From the NCBI RefSeq assembly GCF_001586165.1, contig NZ_CP014608.1:1798001-1862000 (forward strand): a stretch of DNA of 64,000 nucleotides, given 5' to 3'. The notes below the pieces were generated by a model. The model was not told the DNA's origin, made no database searches, and was given only the letters and a program-made list of their open reading frames with translations. Below, in pieces: positions 43,946 through 53,553 of the stretch. A program made the position numbers and the translations under genes. The first letter of the stretch is position 1. Every line of letters starts with the position of its first letter. This stretch comes from Obesumbacterium proteus (GTDB lineage: Bacteria > Pseudomonadota > Gammaproteobacteria > Enterobacterales > Enterobacteriaceae).

Positions 43946-45265
43946 ATGACTCATCGTTTAACTTCCAAAGATATCCTGGCATTAGGATTCATGACCTTCG
44001 CGCTGTTTGTCGGCGCAGGTAATATCATATTCCCTCCGATGGTAGGGTTGCAGTCTGGCGAGCATGTCTGGATTGCGGCTATCGGCTTTCTTATCACCGC
44101 AGTAGGTTTACCTGTTATCACCGTCGTCGCGTTGGCGAAAGTCGGTGGCGGTATCGATGCGTTAAGTACGCCAATTGGTCGTAAGGCGGGCTTGCTGCTG
44201 GCAACTGTTTGCTACCTCGCCGTAGGCCCCTTGTTTGCGACTCCGCGTACCGCAACCGTTTCTTTTGAACTTGGTATTGCCCCTCTGACCGGCGACGGCG
44301 CAGCGCCATTGCTGATTTATAGCTTGGTGTACTTTGCGTTAGTAATCGGTATTTCTCTGTACCCGGGCAAATTGCTGGATACCGTTGGGCATATTTTGGC
44401 TCCGCTGAAAATTGTTGCGCTGGCCGTTCTGGGTATCGCCGCTGTTATGTGGCCTGCCGGTTCACATGTACCTGCGATTGAAATTTATCAGCAGGTGCCA
44501 TTCTCTAGCGGTTTTGTTAATGGCTACCTGACCATGGATACGCTGGGTGCCATGGTGTTTGGTATCGTTATCGTTAACGCGGCTCGTTCCCGCGGTGTAA
44601 GCGATAGTCGTTTGCTGACGCGTTATACCATTTGGGCCGGTCTGATCGCCGGTATCGGCTTAACACTGGTTTACCTGAGCCTGTTCAAACTGGGTTCGAG
44701 CAGCGGTGAGTTGGTGCCAGATGCACAAAACGGTGCGGTGATTTTGCACGCCTATGTTCAGCATACCTTTGGTGGTATCGGTAGCTTGTTCTTAGCCGCG
44801 CTGATCTTCATTGCTTGTATGGTCACGGCGGTTGGCTTGACCTGTGCGTGTGCCGAATTCTTCGCGCAGTATTTACCATTTAGCTACCGGACGCTGGTGT
44901 TTATTCTGGGTCTGTTCTCTATGGTGGTATCGAATCTGGGCCTGAGCCATTTGATTCAAATTTCCATTCCAGTTCTGACCGCGATTTACCCACCGTGTAT
45001 CGTGCTGGTGGTATTGAGCTTCACTCTGCGCTGGTGGAATTCCGCTCCGCGCGTATTCTCGCCGGTAATGGTTATTAGCTTGGTGTTTGGTATCTTGGAT
45101 GCGCTGAAAAGTTCTGCGTTGTCTTCCCATATGCCTGCATGGACTGAGCATTTGCCGCTGGCTGGCCAAGGGTTAGCATGGTTACCACCGTCATTAGCGG
45201 TTCTGGTTGTGATGGGTATTTACGACCGTACCATGGGCGCGCGTAACGTTGCCGTGCATAACTAA
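43946..45265 (+). CDS. brnQ: Branched-chain amino-acid transporter BrnQ
   Basis: 439 aa, identical in length to E. coli BrnQ, twelve helices, LIVCS family (FALFVGAGNIIFPPMVGLQS, TATVSFELG, ITVVALAKVGGG). It imports Leu, Ile and Val with Na+ or H+ across the inner membrane. It precedes proY as in E. coli. The ribosome site at the chosen ATG is weak. Confidence 0.95.
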   Translation: MTHRLTSKDILALGFMTFALFVGAGNIIFPPMVGLQSGEHVWIAAIGFLITAVGLPVITVVALAKVGGGIDALSTPIGRKAGLLLATVCYLAVGPLFATPRTATVSFELGIAPLTGDGAAPLLIYSLVYFALVIGISLYPGKLLDTVGHILAPLKIVALAVLGIAAVMWPAGSHVPAIEIYQQVPFSSGFVNGYLTMDTLGAMVFGIVIVNAARSRGVSDSRLLTRYTIWAGLIAGIGLTLVYLSLFKLGSSSGELVPDAQNGAVILHAYVQHTFGGIGSLFLAALIFIACMVTAVGLTCACAEFFAQYLPFSYRTLVFILGLFSMVVSNLGLSHLIQISIPVLTAIYPPCIVLVVLSFTLRWWNSAPRVFSPVMVISLVFGILDALKSSALSSHMPAWTEHLPLAGQGLAWLPPSLAVLVVMGIYDRTMGARNVAVHN

Positions 45266-45355
45266 AGATGACTCCAGACGGAACTCATTACATATTTAGA
45301 TAGTGTATTCAGAAGTCTGTGCATTTATAATCAAAAAATATGAGTTTATTTGCAG

Positions 45356-45384
45356 CACGGGCGTATAGCGCCCGTGTTTTTTTT
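45356..45384 (+). terminator. Terminator between brnQ and proY
   Basis: CACGGGCG (45356-45363) pairs perfectly with CGCCCGTG (45369-45376), loop TATAG, followed by T8. Strong, so brnQ and proY are probably separate units or proY depends on readthrough. Confidence 0.92.
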
Positions 45385-45410
45385 GACAGGTACTAACGGG
45401 TAATTTTTGT

Positions 45411-46805
45411 ATGCAACAACAACCCAACCAGCTGAAACGTGGGCTTAATACGCGTCACATTCGCTTCATGGCGTTAGGCTCTGCCATTGGTACTGGACTG
45501 TTCTATGGCTCCGCTGACGCCATCAAGATGGCGGGGCCGAGTGTTTTACTGGCTTATCTGATTGGCGGCGTTGTCGCTTTTATCATCATGCGCGCGCTCG
45601 GTGAGATGTCGGTCAATAACCCTCAGGCCAGCTCCTTTTCTCGCTATGCGCAGGATTATCTGGGCCCAATGGCGGGTTATATCACCGGATGGACTTACTG
45701 CTTTGAAATCCTGATTGTCGCCATTGCCGATGTTACCGCGTTCGGCATCTATATGAGCGTCTGGTTCCCTGCGGTTCCGCATTGGATCTGGGTGCTCAGC
45801 GTCGTGCTGATCATCGGTGCGGTTAATCTGATGAGCGTGAAGGTGTTTGGCGAGCTTGAGTTTTGGTTCTCCTTCTTCAAGGTCGCCACTATCATCATCA
45901 TGATTGTAGCGGGTATTGGTATCATCTTCTGGGGCATTGGAAACGGCGGCCAGCCTACGGGGATCCACAACCTGTGGAGCAACGGCGGATTCTTCAGTAA
46001 TGGCTTTATAGGAATGATCTTCTCGCTACAGCTGGTGATGTTTGCCTATGGCGGCATAGAAATTATCGGTATCACCGCGGGTGAAGCTGAAAATCCAAAA
46101 GTGTCGATTCCTAAAGCCATCAACTCGGTGCCGCTGCGAATTCTTGTGTTCTATGTGGGCACGCTGTTTGTGATTATGTCGATCTACCCGTGGAATCAAG
46201 TGGGAACGCAGGGGAGTCCGTTCGTGCTGACGTTCCAGCACTTGGGGATCACCGTAGCAGCCGGGATTTTGAACTTCGTCGTGATTACGGCATCGCTGTC
46301 TGCGATTAACAGCGATGTGTTTGGTGTGGGGCGAATGCTGCATGGTATGGCTCAGCAAGGCCATGCGCCGAAGATTTTCTCTAAGGTTTCTCGCCGTGGT
46401 ATCCCGTGGGTCACGGTATTGGTGATGGTTTTAGCCCTGCTGATTGCGGTGTACCTAAACTACATCATGCCTGAAAATGTCTTCTTGGTGATTGCTTCTC
46501 TGGCCACGTTTGCAACCGTCTGGGTATGGATTATGATCCTGTTCTCTCAGATCGCATTCCGCCGCAGTTTAAGCGCAGAGCAAGTTAAAGCGCTGGAATT
46601 CCCATTACGTGGGGGAATATTTACCTCGGTCATCGGTATTATTTTCCTCGTATTTATTATCGGCCTGATTGGTTATTTCCCTGATACCCGCGTATCGCTT
46701 TATGCCGGGCTGGTTTGGGTGGTGGTGTTGCTGGCGGGCTATTGCTTAGTGAAGAAGTCAGCCAAAGTGGCATCGCAGGACAAAGAAAAACACATCGCTG
46801 ATTAA
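45411..46805 (+). CDS. proY: ProY-type amino-acid permease
   Basis: 464 aa, APC superfamily, twelve helices. LNTRHIRFMALGSAIGTGLF, YGSADAIKMAGPSVLLAY, GWTYCFEILIVAIADVTAFG and YGGIEIIGITAGEAENP match E. coli ProY over nearly the whole length. Annotated as a proline-specific permease, though a role in histidine uptake has also been proposed. Order brnQ-proY-malZ is as in E. coli, except that ybdG intervenes here. Confidence 0.93.
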   Translation: MQQQPNQLKRGLNTRHIRFMALGSAIGTGLFYGSADAIKMAGPSVLLAYLIGGVVAFIIMRALGEMSVNNPQASSFSRYAQDYLGPMAGYITGWTYCFEILIVAIADVTAFGIYMSVWFPAVPHWIWVLSVVLIIGAVNLMSVKVFGELEFWFSFFKVATIIIMIVAGIGIIFWGIGNGGQPTGIHNLWSNGGFFSNGFIGMIFSLQLVMFAYGGIEIIGITAGEAENPKVSIPKAINSVPLRILVFYVGTLFVIMSIYPWNQVGTQGSPFVLTFQHLGITVAAGILNFVVITASLSAINSDVFGVGRMLHGMAQQGHAPKIFSKVSRRGIPWVTVLVMVLALLIAVYLNYIMPENVFLVIASLATFATVWVWIMILFSQIAFRRSLSAEQVKALEFPLRGGIFTSVIGIIFLVFIIGLIGYFPDTRVSLYAGLVWVVVLLAGYCLVKKSAKVASQDKEKHIAD

Positions 46806-46827
46806 TATCAAACCTTGATGAAATAAG

Positions 46828-46854
46828 AACGGAGCCAAATGGCTCCGTTTTTTT
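46828..46854 (+). terminator. Terminator of proY
   Basis: AACGGAGCC (46828-46836) pairs with GGCTCCGTT (46841-46849), loop AAAT, followed by a T-run to 46854. Confidence 0.92.
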
Positions 46855-46894
46855 ATGGGTGTTTTTTTATGGGCTAAGCGATGTCGAGGTCATA

Positions 46895-47137
46895 TCAACC
46901 TAAACGGAGATTTCTGCCTGATTCTGCATTTGTCGCGGGTGCAGTGATCTCATGGTGCTCTTCATCTTGTTCTTCCCGCCGAGACTCACGCACGCTGAGA
47001 ATCAGGGCTTCACGAACGTCATGTAAATCGCTAGTGAGTTGAGAGTAGTTTTGAATATTTTGGCTGGCGAGTTTACTGATATCGACGTCGGCAGAGTGCA
47101 GACTGGTAATCAGGATCAGCGCAGACAAAAATGGCAT
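46895..47137 (-). CDS. Small exported protein, unrecognised
   Basis: 80 aa from ATG 47137, where AAGGG lies 8 nt upstream; the frame extends further to 47296 but that N-terminus looks untranslated. MPFLSALILITSLHSADVDI resembles a signal peptide followed by a charged, helical region (LHDVREALILSVRESRREEQ) and an acidic tail. I recognise no family. It could be the distal gene of the ybdG unit, 200 bp away. Confidence 0.4.
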   Translation of the reverse strand: MPFLSALILITSLHSADVDISKLASQNIQNYSQLTSDLHDVREALILSVRESRREEQDEEHHEITAPATNAESGRNLRLG

Positions 47138-47339
47138 TAGGTGTGCCCTTAGCTTACTAAGGCAAAATGTACTGAACAAATTCCCCTCCGTTGATTTGAA
47201 TAAATGGAGTGCTATTGATAACAGGTTTTGATTGGAAGGGAAGGGGACGGACATTTTTAGCCATGTTTGACATCGCTCCCTTACCTTCAGAAACAATTCT
47301 GTGGAGAAGTGTCAGTTGAAGGTAAGGGATGTGAGAGTC

Positions 47340-48590
47340 TTAGTTTAGCTGTGTATGGCCGATTGCCCGCATGTCGTTGCCCGTTGGGGTTTGATGTACG
47401 CGTAGGCCAAATTCGGAAATAATCGCGAAAGTGTGATCAAAAATATCGGCCTGAATGCTTTCATACTGCGCCCACACCGTTGTATTGGTGAAGGCGTAGA
47501 TTTCCAGAGGCAAGCCGTCAGACGTTGGCGCAAGCTGACGAACCATGAGGGTCATGTCTTTGCGGATCTGCGGGTGCGCATTCAAATAGGCAATCAGATA
47601 GGCGCGGAAGGTGCCTAAATTTGTCATCCGTCGACCGTTTAGCGGTGAGCTGAGATCGGCATGCAACCCGTTGTTATAGGTTTTGATCTCTTGGATTTTG
47701 GCATCGATATAAGGTGCCAACAGCGCACTTTTCATCAGCCGCTGATGCTCTTCATCTGAAATAAAGTGAACGCTAGTGGTATCAATATTCAAACTGCGCT
47801 TGATTCGACGTCCACCAGACTCTGACATGGCACGCCAGTTGATAAAAGAGTCAGATACCAGCGCATAGGTTGGGATCATGGTGATGGTGTTATCAAAGTT
47901 GCGTACTTTGACCGTCGTCAGACCAACGTCAACAACGGTGCCGTTCGCACCATATTTTGCCATTTCCAGCCAGTCACCCAGCTTAAGCATGTTGTTTGCA
48001 GAGAGCTGAATGCCGGCAACTAAACCTAAAATAGGGTCTTTAAACACTAACATCAGCACCGCAGCCATCGCACCCAAGCCGCTAATTAGCAGCAGCGGTG
48101 ACTGTCCTATCAGCAGCGAAATCATCAAAATGCCGATGATGATTGCCGCACCCAGTTTCAGACTCTGGAAGATCCCGCGTAACGGCAGTTGCTCCGCGAT
48201 AGACATGCTGCGCGTGAGGTCGAGCAGGGTATCGAGCAGTGAAAAGAATGAGAGTAGCGCGTACAACATTACCCACATTTGCGCGCAGATAATCAGAGCA
48301 TCGCCCGCGTCAGTGCCAGGATGCAGCCAGAATACCGCTTGAATATTGACGATAACGCCTTGTAACGTAAAGGCTACGCGATGAAAAAGCTTATGCTGGG
48401 TAATCACTTTCAGCCATAGCATTTTGCTATGTTGACCGCGCTTTTCTAAGCGAGAAAGTAGCACCCGATGCAAAAGCAGATGAATGATGACCGCGGTCAC
48501 CATAATGAGGCCAATAACAAGAATCAGCGAAGTCACATGTGTGAATTCGATACCGTATTGTTCTAGCCATCGTCTCAGTGTGTTGTGCAT
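47340..48590 (-). CDS. ybdG: YbdG-type mechanosensitive channel
   Basis: 416 aa from ATG 48590 (AAGGGAAG upstream), as E. coli YbdG (415). Five helices, with the MscS pore segment ISGLGAMAAVLMLVFKDPILGLVAGIQLSANN, followed by the beta domain (GDWLEMAKYGANGTVVDVGLTTVKVRN). MscS-like channels release solutes when membrane tension rises; YbdG is of the miniconductance type. In E. coli ybdG lies elsewhere, so this placement between proY and malZ is different. Confidence 0.92.
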   Translation of the reverse strand: MHNTLRRWLEQYGIEFTHVTSLILVIGLIMVTAVIIHLLLHRVLLSRLEKRGQHSKMLWLKVITQHKLFHRVAFTLQGVIVNIQAVFWLHPGTDAGDALIICAQMWVMLYALLSFFSLLDTLLDLTRSMSIAEQLPLRGIFQSLKLGAAIIIGILMISLLIGQSPLLLISGLGAMAAVLMLVFKDPILGLVAGIQLSANNMLKLGDWLEMAKYGANGTVVDVGLTTVKVRNFDNTITMIPTYALVSDSFINWRAMSESGGRRIKRSLNIDTTSVHFISDEEHQRLMKSALLAPYIDAKIQEIKTYNNGLHADLSSPLNGRRMTNLGTFRAYLIAYLNAHPQIRKDMTLMVRQLAPTSDGLPLEIYAFTNTTVWAQYESIQADIFDHTFAIISEFGLRVHQTPTGNDMRAIGHTQLN

Positions 48591-48806
48591 TGAGCTTCCC
48601 TTTTCTTTCAAATAATTTGACGCAATAAGCTGACATAGGCTAACGACTTGGCGTTTTCAGTCAACCAAAAGCGAAGCAAAGCACCAATATAAACATCATC
48701 ATCGCTATCCTCCCCCTCGCTCATCCCTATAAAAAATGGTTATAGAGGAGTGCGGCCTAATCGCAACGTGGCATGCTCAGCGTTAATCACTCGTGGGGGA
48801 AATTTT

Positions 48807-50636
48807 ATGTTGTTTGCCTGGCATCTACCGGTACCACCGTATGTACGTTATCACGCGGATCACCTTGAGATCCGTCTTTGGGTGCAGGGAGACGATGAAC
48901 TGCCGCAGCAGGTTATGTTGAGATGTGAGCCAGATAATGAGGAGTGGCTGTTGACGATGCAGCCAGAAAAGCAGGGGAGTTTTACCTGCTATCAGGCCGA
49001 TCTCACGCTGTTGGCCGGTGAGGCTGTTCGTCGCTACTGTTTTAAATTTCTATGGAACGACCGACAGCAGTGGTTTGGGCCACAGGGTTTCAGTGTTGTA
49101 CCCCCAGCGCAGGTGGAGCAATTTGCAATAGAGATCCCAACTCAGTCGCCGGAGTGGGTTGCCGATCAGGTTTTTTATCAGATCTTCCCCGATCGTTTTG
49201 CGGCCAGCGGACAGGATCATACGGTAAAAAATGACAGCTATTATCACCATGCGGTGCAACGTAAGGTGATCCGTAAAGAATGGGACGAACCTTTAACAGA
49301 AGAAAATGCCTCTTCCACTTTTTACGGTGGTGATTTAGACGGTATTGTCGAACGTTTACCTTATCTACAGGAGCTTGGCGTTACGGCGCTGTACCTTAAT
49401 CCGATCTTTACCGCGCCCAGCAATCATAAATATGACACTGAAGATTATTATCAGGTCGATCCCTATCTTGGCGGTAATGACGCTTTGGTACGCCTGCGTG
49501 AGGCAACGCAAGAATTCGGTATGCGTTTGATCCTTGATGGTGTGTTTAACCACACCGGTGACACTCATCCGTGGTTTGATCGCTATCAGCAACGAACGGG
49601 TGGGGCGTTTTACGATCCAGCATCTCCCCATCGTATGCGTTTCACGTTTACTGCTGACGGCCGCGTGCTTGATTGGAAAGGAAACGCAACGTTACCTAAG
49701 CTCGACTTCTCGAGTCAGGCGGTGGTGGACAGCGTGTATCAGGCAGACGATAGCATACTGCGGCACTGGTTGAGAGAGCCTTATCAGATTGATGGTTGGA
49801 GACTTGATGTGGTGCATATGCTGGGGGAAGGAGGGACTGCCCGAGGTAATTTGCATCATCTTGCAGGGATGTATCGTGCGGTTAAAAATGAAAATCCTCA
49901 GGCTTATGTATTTGGTGAGCATTTTGGTGATGCACGGCGCTGGCTGCAGGCCGGTGTGGAAGATGGCGCGATGAACTATATGGGGTTTGCTCTGCCGGTG
50001 CGCTCGTTTTTAGCTGGGGTTGATGTGGCTTATCAGCCGATCCAGCTTGATGCTCAGCAGTGTGTCGAGTGGATGAACGGCTACCGAGCGGGCTTATCGC
50101 ATACTCAGCAGTTAGCTATGTTCAATCAACTAGACAGCCATGACACCGCGCGTTTTTTAACGTTATTGGCCGATAAACCACAGCGTATGCGTATGGCGCT
50201 GGTTTGGCTCTTCACTTGGATTGGTGTGCCGTGCCTCTATTACGGTGATGAAATTGGTCTTGATGGTGGCAACGATCCGTTTTGCCGTAAGACATTCCCG
50301 TGGGATGAATCACGTTGGGACGGTGACTTATTAGCGTTAACCCAGCAGATGGCTGCGCTGAGGCATCAAAGTACTGCATTACGTCGCGGTGGATGCATGG
50401 CGGTTCACGCACGCGCTGATACGCTGGTGTTTGTTCGTCAGTATGAAGATGAAACGCTGCTCGTAGCGCTACAGCGAGAGGGGAAAGGGCGTTGTGTTTT
50501 ACCTCATTCGCCAATCCTTCCAGCGGGCTGTTGGGAAAACGTCGTCGGTGAGGGGAAATTGGTACGAGAGGCAGATTATATCGAACTGACGTTGCCTACT
50601 GAAAGTGCAACCGTATGGCGATGGGCTGCGGTCTAA
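48807..50636 (+). CDS. malZ: Maltodextrin glucosidase MalZ
   Basis: 609 aa from ATG 48807 (GGGGGA upstream), E. coli MalZ is 604. GH13 family: N-terminal beta domain (1-120), then a TIM barrel with DGVFNHTGDTHPWF, the nucleophile Asp in GWRLDVVHM, the acid Glu in VFGEHFGDA and the transition-state Asp in QLDSHDTAR. It releases glucose from the reducing end of maltodextrins in the cytoplasm. A possible MalT box (GGGATGAG, minus orientation, about 48714-48721) lies upstream, low confidence. Confidence 0.95.
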   Translation: MLFAWHLPVPPYVRYHADHLEIRLWVQGDDELPQQVMLRCEPDNEEWLLTMQPEKQGSFTCYQADLTLLAGEAVRRYCFKFLWNDRQQWFGPQGFSVVPPAQVEQFAIEIPTQSPEWVADQVFYQIFPDRFAASGQDHTVKNDSYYHHAVQRKVIRKEWDEPLTEENASSTFYGGDLDGIVERLPYLQELGVTALYLNPIFTAPSNHKYDTEDYYQVDPYLGGNDALVRLREATQEFGMRLILDGVFNHTGDTHPWFDRYQQRTGGAFYDPASPHRMRFTFTADGRVLDWKGNATLPKLDFSSQAVVDSVYQADDSILRHWLREPYQIDGWRLDVVHMLGEGGTARGNLHHLAGMYRAVKNENPQAYVFGEHFGDARRWLQAGVEDGAMNYMGFALPVRSFLAGVDVAYQPIQLDAQQCVEWMNGYRAGLSHTQQLAMFNQLDSHDTARFLTLLADKPQRMRMALVWLFTWIGVPCLYYGDEIGLDGGNDPFCRKTFPWDESRWDGDLLALTQQMAALRHQSTALRRGGCMAVHARADTLVFVRQYEDETLLVALQREGKGRCVLPHSPILPAGCWENVVGEGKLVREADYIELTLPTESATVWRWAAV

Positions 50637-50655
50637 TACGATCTTTAGATAATAA

Positions 50656-50679
50656 AAAAGCGGCCAATCGGCCGCTTTT
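50656..50679. terminator. Bidirectional terminator between malZ and the peroxiredoxin gene
   Basis: AAAAGCGGCC (50656-50665) pairs perfectly with GGCCGCTTTT (50670-50679), loop AATC; A- and T-runs on either side serve both converging genes. Confidence 0.9.
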
Positions 50680-50697
50680 CTCACATTGCTAACTGAA

Positions 50698-51300
50698 TTA
50701 CAGTTTAGCAGCGTTTTCAGACAGGTATTTAGCGACGCCGTCTGGAGACGCGCCCATACCTTCTTGGCCTTTTTCCCACTGAGCTGGGCAAACATCACCG
50801 TGCTCTTCGTGGAACTGCAGCGCATCAACCATACGCAGCATTTCATCGATGTTACGGCCCAGAGGCAGGTCGTTAACAACCTGGTGGCGAACCACACCTT
50901 CTTTGTCGATCAGGAATGAACCGCGCAGCGCAACGCCAGCTTCTGGGTGTTCGATGCCGTATGCCTGCATGATTTCGTGTTTGATGTCAGCAACCAGTGG
51001 GTACTGAACTTCACCGATGCCGCCATTGTCGACAGGGGTTTTACGCCATGCGTTATGTACGAATTCAGAGTCCATTGAAACGCCAACAACTTCAACGCCA
51101 CGGGATTTGAATTCTTTGTAACGGTGGTCAAAAGCAATCAGCTCAGAAGGACATACGAAAGTGAAGTCCATTGGCCAGAAGAAGACAACCGCTGGCTTGC
51201 CTTTAGTAAATTCTTTGAAGTTGAAGTTTTCAACAATTTCACCGTTGCCCAGTACGGCAGCGGCAGTAAAGTCAGGGGCTTGACGAGTAACCAGGACCAT
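50698..51300 (-). CDS. Typical 2-Cys peroxiredoxin (AhpC/TsaA family)
   Basis: 200 aa with the peroxidatic Cys in MDFTFVCPSELIAF (about residue 50) and the resolving Cys in DVCPAQWEKG (about 170). It reduces hydrogen peroxide and organic hydroperoxides in the cytoplasm. E. coli has no such gene at this locus; other enterobacteria such as Yersinia and Serratia, from memory, do. It is distinct in sequence from AhpC of the ahpCF operon. Ribosome site AGGAG at 7 nt. Confidence 0.93.
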   Translation of the reverse strand: MVLVTRQAPDFTAAAVLGNGEIVENFNFKEFTKGKPAVVFFWPMDFTFVCPSELIAFDHRYKEFKSRGVEVVGVSMDSEFVHNAWRKTPVDNGGIGEVQYPLVADIKHEIMQAYGIEHPEAGVALRGSFLIDKEGVVRHQVVNDLPLGRNIDEMLRMVDALQFHEEHGDVCPAQWEKGQEGMGASPDGVAKYLSENAAKL

Positions 51301-51522
51301 ATTAACTCCTGTTAATTGTATGTTGGATGGATGATTAAATTCTTAGGTCGGGAGTCACTATACGTATTAAACGTTGGTGAATAAAGCGTAAAGCGCCGAT
51401 TGATAAGATAGCTTTTACCTATCAATAATGCAAAAGGGTAAAAGTAAAGATTGGTATATAACATAGCGCTTTTGTAAAAAAGGGCAATAGGGAAACGCAC
51501 TAACTGTTAACAGCGTCAGTGT

Positions 51523-52104
51523 TTATAGGGTCTTTGCCTTGGCTTGGGCGATCATTTGCGGATAAAACTGCCAAAATGTTTGCTCAAGAAGCGTGTAGTT
51601 GTTTTCGATATCGTTAAAAGATCCCGCCAGCGCGCCGAGTTTCGGCCTGCGGTTTGCCATACCTTGTAACACTTTGGCAATAAATGGTAGTTCAGCGTAG
51701 CGTTCTAGCCAGCGCTCTTGCCACATATAGGCATTGAGGTTCTGAAAACGCTCTGGGGAATTCGGCAGCATCGGCACAATTTCAATTTGAGCACGGTTGA
51801 CGAAAGAGTGAAGCGAGATTTCTGGCTCCAATTCTTGCCAGTGCAGAGCGAGAAAATGATCCCATACAACATCAAGGGTAATGGGGGCAACGCGGCGAAA
51901 CTCTTCGCGAAATAGGCGTTTCGCTTCCAAGACTTGCGGAAGGCGATCGGTCATGACATCGACTCTGCGATGCATGAATATGCCGTCGATAACCTGTTCT
52001 GAATAATTTCCCTGTGGGTTACCGCGGACAAAATCGGCCAAAATATTGCCATACAGCGAGCTGTTGGCTAGTGAGGCAAGGTGAAGATGGGCAAGAAAGT
52101 TCAT
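51523..52104 (-). CDS. acpH: Acyl-carrier-protein phosphodiesterase
   Basis: 193 aa, the E. coli AcpH length. MNFLAHLHLASLANSSLYGN, FVRGNPQG and IFMHRRVDVMTDRLP carry the HD-type metal ligands of the family. It hydrolyses the 4'-phosphopantetheine from ACP. Divergent from queA, as in E. coli. The 52105-52291 intergenic region holds both promoters. Confidence 0.95.
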   Translation of the reverse strand: MNFLAHLHLASLANSSLYGNILADFVRGNPQGNYSEQVIDGIFMHRRVDVMTDRLPQVLEAKRLFREEFRRVAPITLDVVWDHFLALHWQELEPEISLHSFVNRAQIEIVPMLPNSPERFQNLNAYMWQERWLERYAELPFIAKVLQGMANRRPKLGALAGSFNDIENNYTLLEQTFWQFYPQMIAQAKAKTL

Positions 52105-52291
52105 TCGATCATTATAAATGAGAATGAAGATGTTTAATCCATGTTTTTTGTATGGTTAAAAATTCCTATTAACAAAGACTAATCACATCCTTAACTGCTT
52201 AACAGTTGCAGCCGAACGCTTGCGGCTCTAGACTAAGCGGCCTGTTTTTTGCGTGCTCCTACGTCTGCTATATATAGAGTGAATACTAACC

Positions 52292-53365
52292 ATGCGTGTT
52301 TCTGATTTTTCGTTTGAACTTCCCGATAACCTTATTGCTCGATATCCACAAGCAGAGCGTAGCGCGTGCCGTTTGTTATCGCTGGACGGACCAACGGGAA
52401 AATTAGAGCACGGCGTTTTCACCGACGTTTTGGATAAAATCGAAGCAGGCGATCTGCTGATTTTCAATAATACCCGCGTTATTCCTGCGCGACTGTTTGG
52501 CCGTAAAGCCAGCGGTGGCAAGTTAGAAGTGTTGGTTGAGCGCGTGCTGGATGATACCCGCGTATTAGCGCACGTGCGTGCCTCGAAGTCACCTAAGCCA
52601 GGGGCTGAGCTGCTGTTGGGCGATAACGAAGATATTCGCGTCACCATGGTTGCACGCCATGACACGTTATTTGAACTGCGCTTTGACGACGGTCGTGATG
52701 TGCTGACGATCCTGAATGCGGCGGGTCATATGCCATTGCCACCTTATATTGACCGTCCTGACGAAGATGCTGACCGTGAACTGTATCAAACGGTCTATAG
52801 CTCCCGCCCTGGTGCAGTTGCTGCGCCGACTGCGGGTCTGCACTTTGATGAGCCGTTGCTGGAAAAACTACGCGCCAAAGGTGTTGAGATGGCCTTTGTG
52901 ACACTGCATGTTGGCGCGGGGACGTTCCAGCCAGTGCGTGTTGATACCATCGAAAACCACACTATGCATTCTGAGTATGCCGAAGTGCCACAGGATGTGG
53001 TTGATGCTGTACTGGCGTGTAAGGCACGTGGCAATCGGGTTATTGCGGTAGGAACAACGTCCGTTCGCTCGATCGAAAGTGCGGCCGCGGCGGCAAAAGA
53101 CGCACTCATCGCGCCATTTTTTGACGATACGCAAATCTTTATCTATCCGGGCTACCACTATCAGGTGATTGATGCTCTGATAACCAACTTCCATTTGCCT
53201 GAATCCACGCTGATCATGTTGGTGTCTGCGTTTGCGGGTTATCAAAATACCATGCATGCGTACCACGAAGCGGTGGCAAAGGAATATCGTTTCTTTAGCT
53301 ATGGGGATGCCATGTTTATTACCCGTAGCGAGCTGGCAGAGCAAGAAAAAGTCTCTGCTGAGTGA
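52292..53365 (+). CDS. queA: S-adenosylmethionine:tRNA ribosyltransferase-isomerase
   Basis: 357 aa, E. coli QueA is 356. Conserved segments FSFELPDNLIARYPQAERSA, FNNTRVIPARLFGRKASGG, GAVAAPTAGLHFDEPLL and GTTSVRSIES are present. QueA builds epoxyqueuosine from preQ1 on tRNA. In E. coli tgt-yajC-secDF follow at once; here a terminator and prophage follow, so tgt lies beyond the window if it is present at all. Confidence 0.96.
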   Translation: MRVSDFSFELPDNLIARYPQAERSACRLLSLDGPTGKLEHGVFTDVLDKIEAGDLLIFNNTRVIPARLFGRKASGGKLEVLVERVLDDTRVLAHVRASKSPKPGAELLLGDNEDIRVTMVARHDTLFELRFDDGRDVLTILNAAGHMPLPPYIDRPDEDADRELYQTVYSSRPGAVAAPTAGLHFDEPLLEKLRAKGVEMAFVTLHVGAGTFQPVRVDTIENHTMHSEYAEVPQDVVDAVLACKARGNRVIAVGTTSVRSIESAAAAAKDALIAPFFDDTQIFIYPGYHYQVIDALITNFHLPESTLIMLVSAFAGYQNTMHAYHEAVAKEYRFFSYGDAMFITRSELAEQEKVSAE

Positions 53366-53370
53366 TTTCG

Positions 53371-53416
53371 TGGCCCGTGTCGCTGTTGGTATGACGCAGC
53401 ATACGGGCCAATTTTT
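53371..53416 (+). terminator. Terminator after queA
   Basis: TGGCCCGT (53371-53378) pairs with ACGGGCCA (53403-53410), with inner GCTG/CAGC pairs, followed by ATTTTT. The remaining 53417-53553, up to the integrase stop, should contain the left attachment site; a small CATCAG...CTGATG hairpin lies at 53489-53509. No gene seen there. Confidence 0.8.
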
Positions 53417-53553
53417 GCCCATATAATGTTTAGCTTCCCGCTCTGACGGGTATGTTGAATAGGGCTTCTTTCCATTAGGAATGCAACATCAGACTGTTTT
53501 TCTGATGCTGTCCAGATTTAAATTCTGAATAACGCCTTTATTCTCATTTTAAA

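Noticed and set aside
48705..48730. MalT boxes upstream of malZ
   Set aside because: Only partial matches to GGGGA(T/G)GAGG; too weak to list as a separate feature.
53423..53428. TATAAT after the queA terminator as a promoter
   Set aside because: No suitable -35 hexamer at 16-18 bp and no gene on the plus strand downstream.
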